The notes under the pieces are model-generated. The model saw nothing but the letters and a program-made list of their open reading frames with translations. It ran no database searches and had not been told where the DNA came from. Shown here one piece after another: positions 13,308 to 14,531 of a stretch of 14,531 bases of DNA (positions within the stretch are counted from its first letter, which is position 1; every line of letters starts with the position of its first letter). The stretch lies in assembly GCA_002364005.1 (NCBI GenBank), contig DEXG01000009.1, forward strand, positions 18,837 through 33,367, written 5' to 3'. Source of the DNA: Phycisphaerales bacterium UBA3190 (GTDB taxonomy: Bacteria > Planctomycetota > Phycisphaerae > Phycisphaerales > UBA1924). The position numbers and the translations under genes were made by a program.

Positions 13308-14333
13308 ATGAACATCCTCGTCCTCGGCGGGACCCAGTTCTCAGGCCGCTCGTTCGTCGAGCAGGCCGTGGACGCGGGTCATCACCTCACCATCCTCCAC
13401 CGCTCGCCCGAAGCACCCGGGTTGCCCGAGGGCATCCGACACCTCATCGGCGACCGAGACCCAAAGGACCCCGACAACAAGGGCGATGGGCTGGGCGCGA
13501 TCAAACAACTCCTTGACAACGGCGAACGCTTCGACTGCGTGGTCGATATGTGCGGCTACACCCCCCGCGTCGTCCGCGAATCGTGCGAACTCCTCAAAGA
13601 CCATACCGATCTCTACCTCTTTGTCTCCACCATCTCTGTCTACCCGGTGAGCCCGGATGCACAGCCAAGCGAAGACTGGGCCTGGGAACAACTCGTCCAG
13701 CTTGATGACGAGGGCGTCGAAGAGGTCACCGGCGAGACCTACGGCGGGCTCAAGGTCTTGTGCGAACAGGTCGTCCACGAGTACTTCCCCGACAACCACA
13801 TCATCCCTCGCCCCACCATCATCGCCGGGCCGCATGATCCGACCGACCGCGTCACCTGGTGGACGCGTGCCCTGAGCACCCTGGATGCCGTCATCATCCC
13901 GGAGCCACCCGCCGGGCTCGCCCAGTTCGTGGACTCGCGCGACTTGGCCGCGTTCTTCCTTAAGTGCATCACCGAGAACATCACCGGCACCTACAACTGC
14001 GCCGGCCCCCAGCCCGGGCTGACGCTGCACCAGTTCATCAACCAGGCCCACACCGCGCTCAACTCCAGCACCAAACTCCTCGAAGCACCACACGCTTGGT
14101 TCAAAGAGCACGACCTGAACCCATCCCGCGACATCCCAACCTGGATCCCCGACGAGATGCAGTCCGTGTACAAGGTGGACTACAGCAAAGCCCTCGAAGC
14201 CGGGCTGGAGAACCGCCCGATGGGAGACACACTGCGCGATGTCCGCGCCTGGGATGTGGATCGCGGCGAACCCGACCTCACCGCCGGGATGAGCTTTGAC
14301 CGCCTCCAGGAACTCGTCGCCACGCACGCGTGA
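13308..14333 (+). CDS. NAD(P)-dependent epimerase/dehydratase-like protein (atypical extended SDR)
   Basis: A 341-residue cytoplasmic Rossmann-fold protein. The dinucleotide-binding loop is GGTQFSGRSF at residues 7-16, a variant of the TGxxGxxG motif. DCVVDMCGY and YLFVSTISVYP follow, the latter holding the active-site Ser region, and then Y145-GGL-K149, matching the SDR YxxxK pair. The C-terminal substrate domain shows FVDSRDLAAFFLKCI and GTYNCAGP, typical of extended SDRs. The closest look is to the atypical, CSP41/isoflavone-reductase-like epimerases common in soil and marine bacteria; the substrate is unknown. Length is normal for the group. It follows the PEP-CTERM gene by 17 bases but has its own -10-like box and no Shine-Dalgarno sequence, so it may be transcribed separately. 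Confidence 0.88.
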   Translation: MNILVLGGTQFSGRSFVEQAVDAGHHLTILHRSPEAPGLPEGIRHLIGDRDPKDPDNKGDGLGAIKQLLDNGERFDCVVDMCGYTPRVVRESCELLKDHTDLYLFVSTISVYPVSPDAQPSEDWAWEQLVQLDDEGVEEVTGETYGGLKVLCEQVVHEYFPDNHIIPRPTIIAGPHDPTDRVTWWTRALSTLDAVIIPEPPAGLAQFVDSRDLAAFFLKCITENITGTYNCAGPQPGLTLHQFINQAHTALNSSTKLLEAPHAWFKEHDLNPSRDIPTWIPDEMQSVYKVDYSKALEAGLENRPMGDTLRDVRAWDVDRGEPDLTAGMSFDRLQELVATHA

Positions 14334-14350
14334 CGGAAGGGGTCCAGCAT

Positions 14351-14485
14351 CCGGGTGCCACGGTGTTGCTCCGCCGAAGGTGGACAACCCGTGTCCTCCG
14401 CAGAACCTGGGCTCTGATGACTCGATTGCCATCGGGAAATGCAGCGCACGGGTTGCCGCTGCGTGGGCAACACCGTGGCACCCGG
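14351..14485. repeat. Nested inverted repeat, REP/MITE-like element
   Basis: CCGGGTGCCACGGTGTTGC (14351-14369) is perfectly repeated in inverted form at 14467-14485, a 19-bp terminal inverted repeat 97 bases apart. Inside, CAACCCGTG (14385-14393) is inverted at 14447-14455. A small wobble-paired hairpin with loop GAA lies at 14370-14384, and GCAGCG/CGCTGC (14441-14446, 14457-14462) forms another stem. The whole unit is 135 bases and contains no reading frame. Structure and size fit a non-autonomous mobile or REP-type element; no target duplication is obvious. It begins 18 bases after the SDR stop. Confidence 0.6.
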
Positions 14486-14501
14486 ACAGCGTCACCAAAC
14501 C

Positions 14502-14528
14502 GCACCCCCGTCCTGACGGGGGAGGTGC
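14502..14528. repeat. GC-rich hairpin at the right edge
   Basis: CCCCCGTC (14505-14512) pairs with GACGGGGG (14515-14522). Outer GCAC (14502-14505) and GTGC (14525-14528) could extend the stem past a small bulge. No T-run follows before the window ends, so a terminator cannot be claimed; it may be a second repeat unit. Confidence 0.35.
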
Positions 14529-14531
14529 CGA

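Noticed and set aside
14351..14485. CRISPR array or attenuator
   Set aside because: There is only one pair of inverted units, with no direct repeats and no regularly spaced unique sequences, and no T-run or downstream gene within the window.
13341..14498. Minus-strand open frame (385 codons) opposite the SDR gene
   Set aside because: Antisense shadow that also runs through the inverted-repeat element; no start signal or domain.

Overview
This is chromosomal sequence from a GC-rich bacterium, most likely a planctomycete of the Phycisphaerae type. Five things point there: secreted proteins with a short signal peptide and a PEP-CTERM-like tail (PAP/PTP motif, hydrophobic stretch, Arg-rich end); a stand-alone prepilin-like protein with a GFTLIELL N-terminus and a C-terminal DGH motif; a GT9 heptosyltransferase; an LTxxQ-type periplasmic protein; and short inverted repeats between genes. 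The taxon is inferred from this gene style; there is no rRNA gene to confirm it. No CRISPR array, tRNA, transposase or phage gene was seen.

Layout. 47-1168 (+) is a GT9 glycosyltransferase. 1216-1665 (+) is a Cys-rich membrane-anchored protein of unknown function. 1756-3839 (+) is a compact operon: a prepilin-like protein, then two tandem paralogous PEP-CTERM-type secreted proteins, closed by a strong hairpin terminator at 3871-3904. 3951-4577 (+) is guanylate kinase (gmk). From 9081 back to 4641 a run of five minus-strand genes reads mrp, pnuC, nadR-like kinase/adenylyltransferase, a DUF3592 membrane protein and an NTF2/SnoaL-like protein. 9339-10136 (+) is an LTxxQ protein, followed by a strongly folded RNA segment (10154-10239) and a terminator. 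10352-11746 (-) is nuoF of respiratory complex I, with its own terminator facing the previous one. 11974-13290 (+) is a beta-helix-like PEP-CTERM protein, 13308-14333 (+) an atypical extended SDR, and 14351-14485 a nested inverted repeat that looks like a REP/MITE-type element.

How the genes work together. PnuC imports nicotinamide riboside, and the NadR-like protein phosphorylates it and adenylates the product to NAD. The two genes overlap by 112 bases and are lower in GC than their neighbours, so they look like a transferred salvage cassette. The prepilin and its two paralogous partners are spaced for co-translation and are the best candidate for an undescribed functional unit. The other genes look like dispersed housekeeping genes (gmk, mrp, nuoF).

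A recurring theme is two modes of translation start. Six genes have a Shine-Dalgarno sequence. Four others (GT9, gmk, DUF3592, SDR) have none and instead carry a TAnnnT -10-like box ending 5-6 bases before the start codon, the layout expected of leaderless mRNAs.
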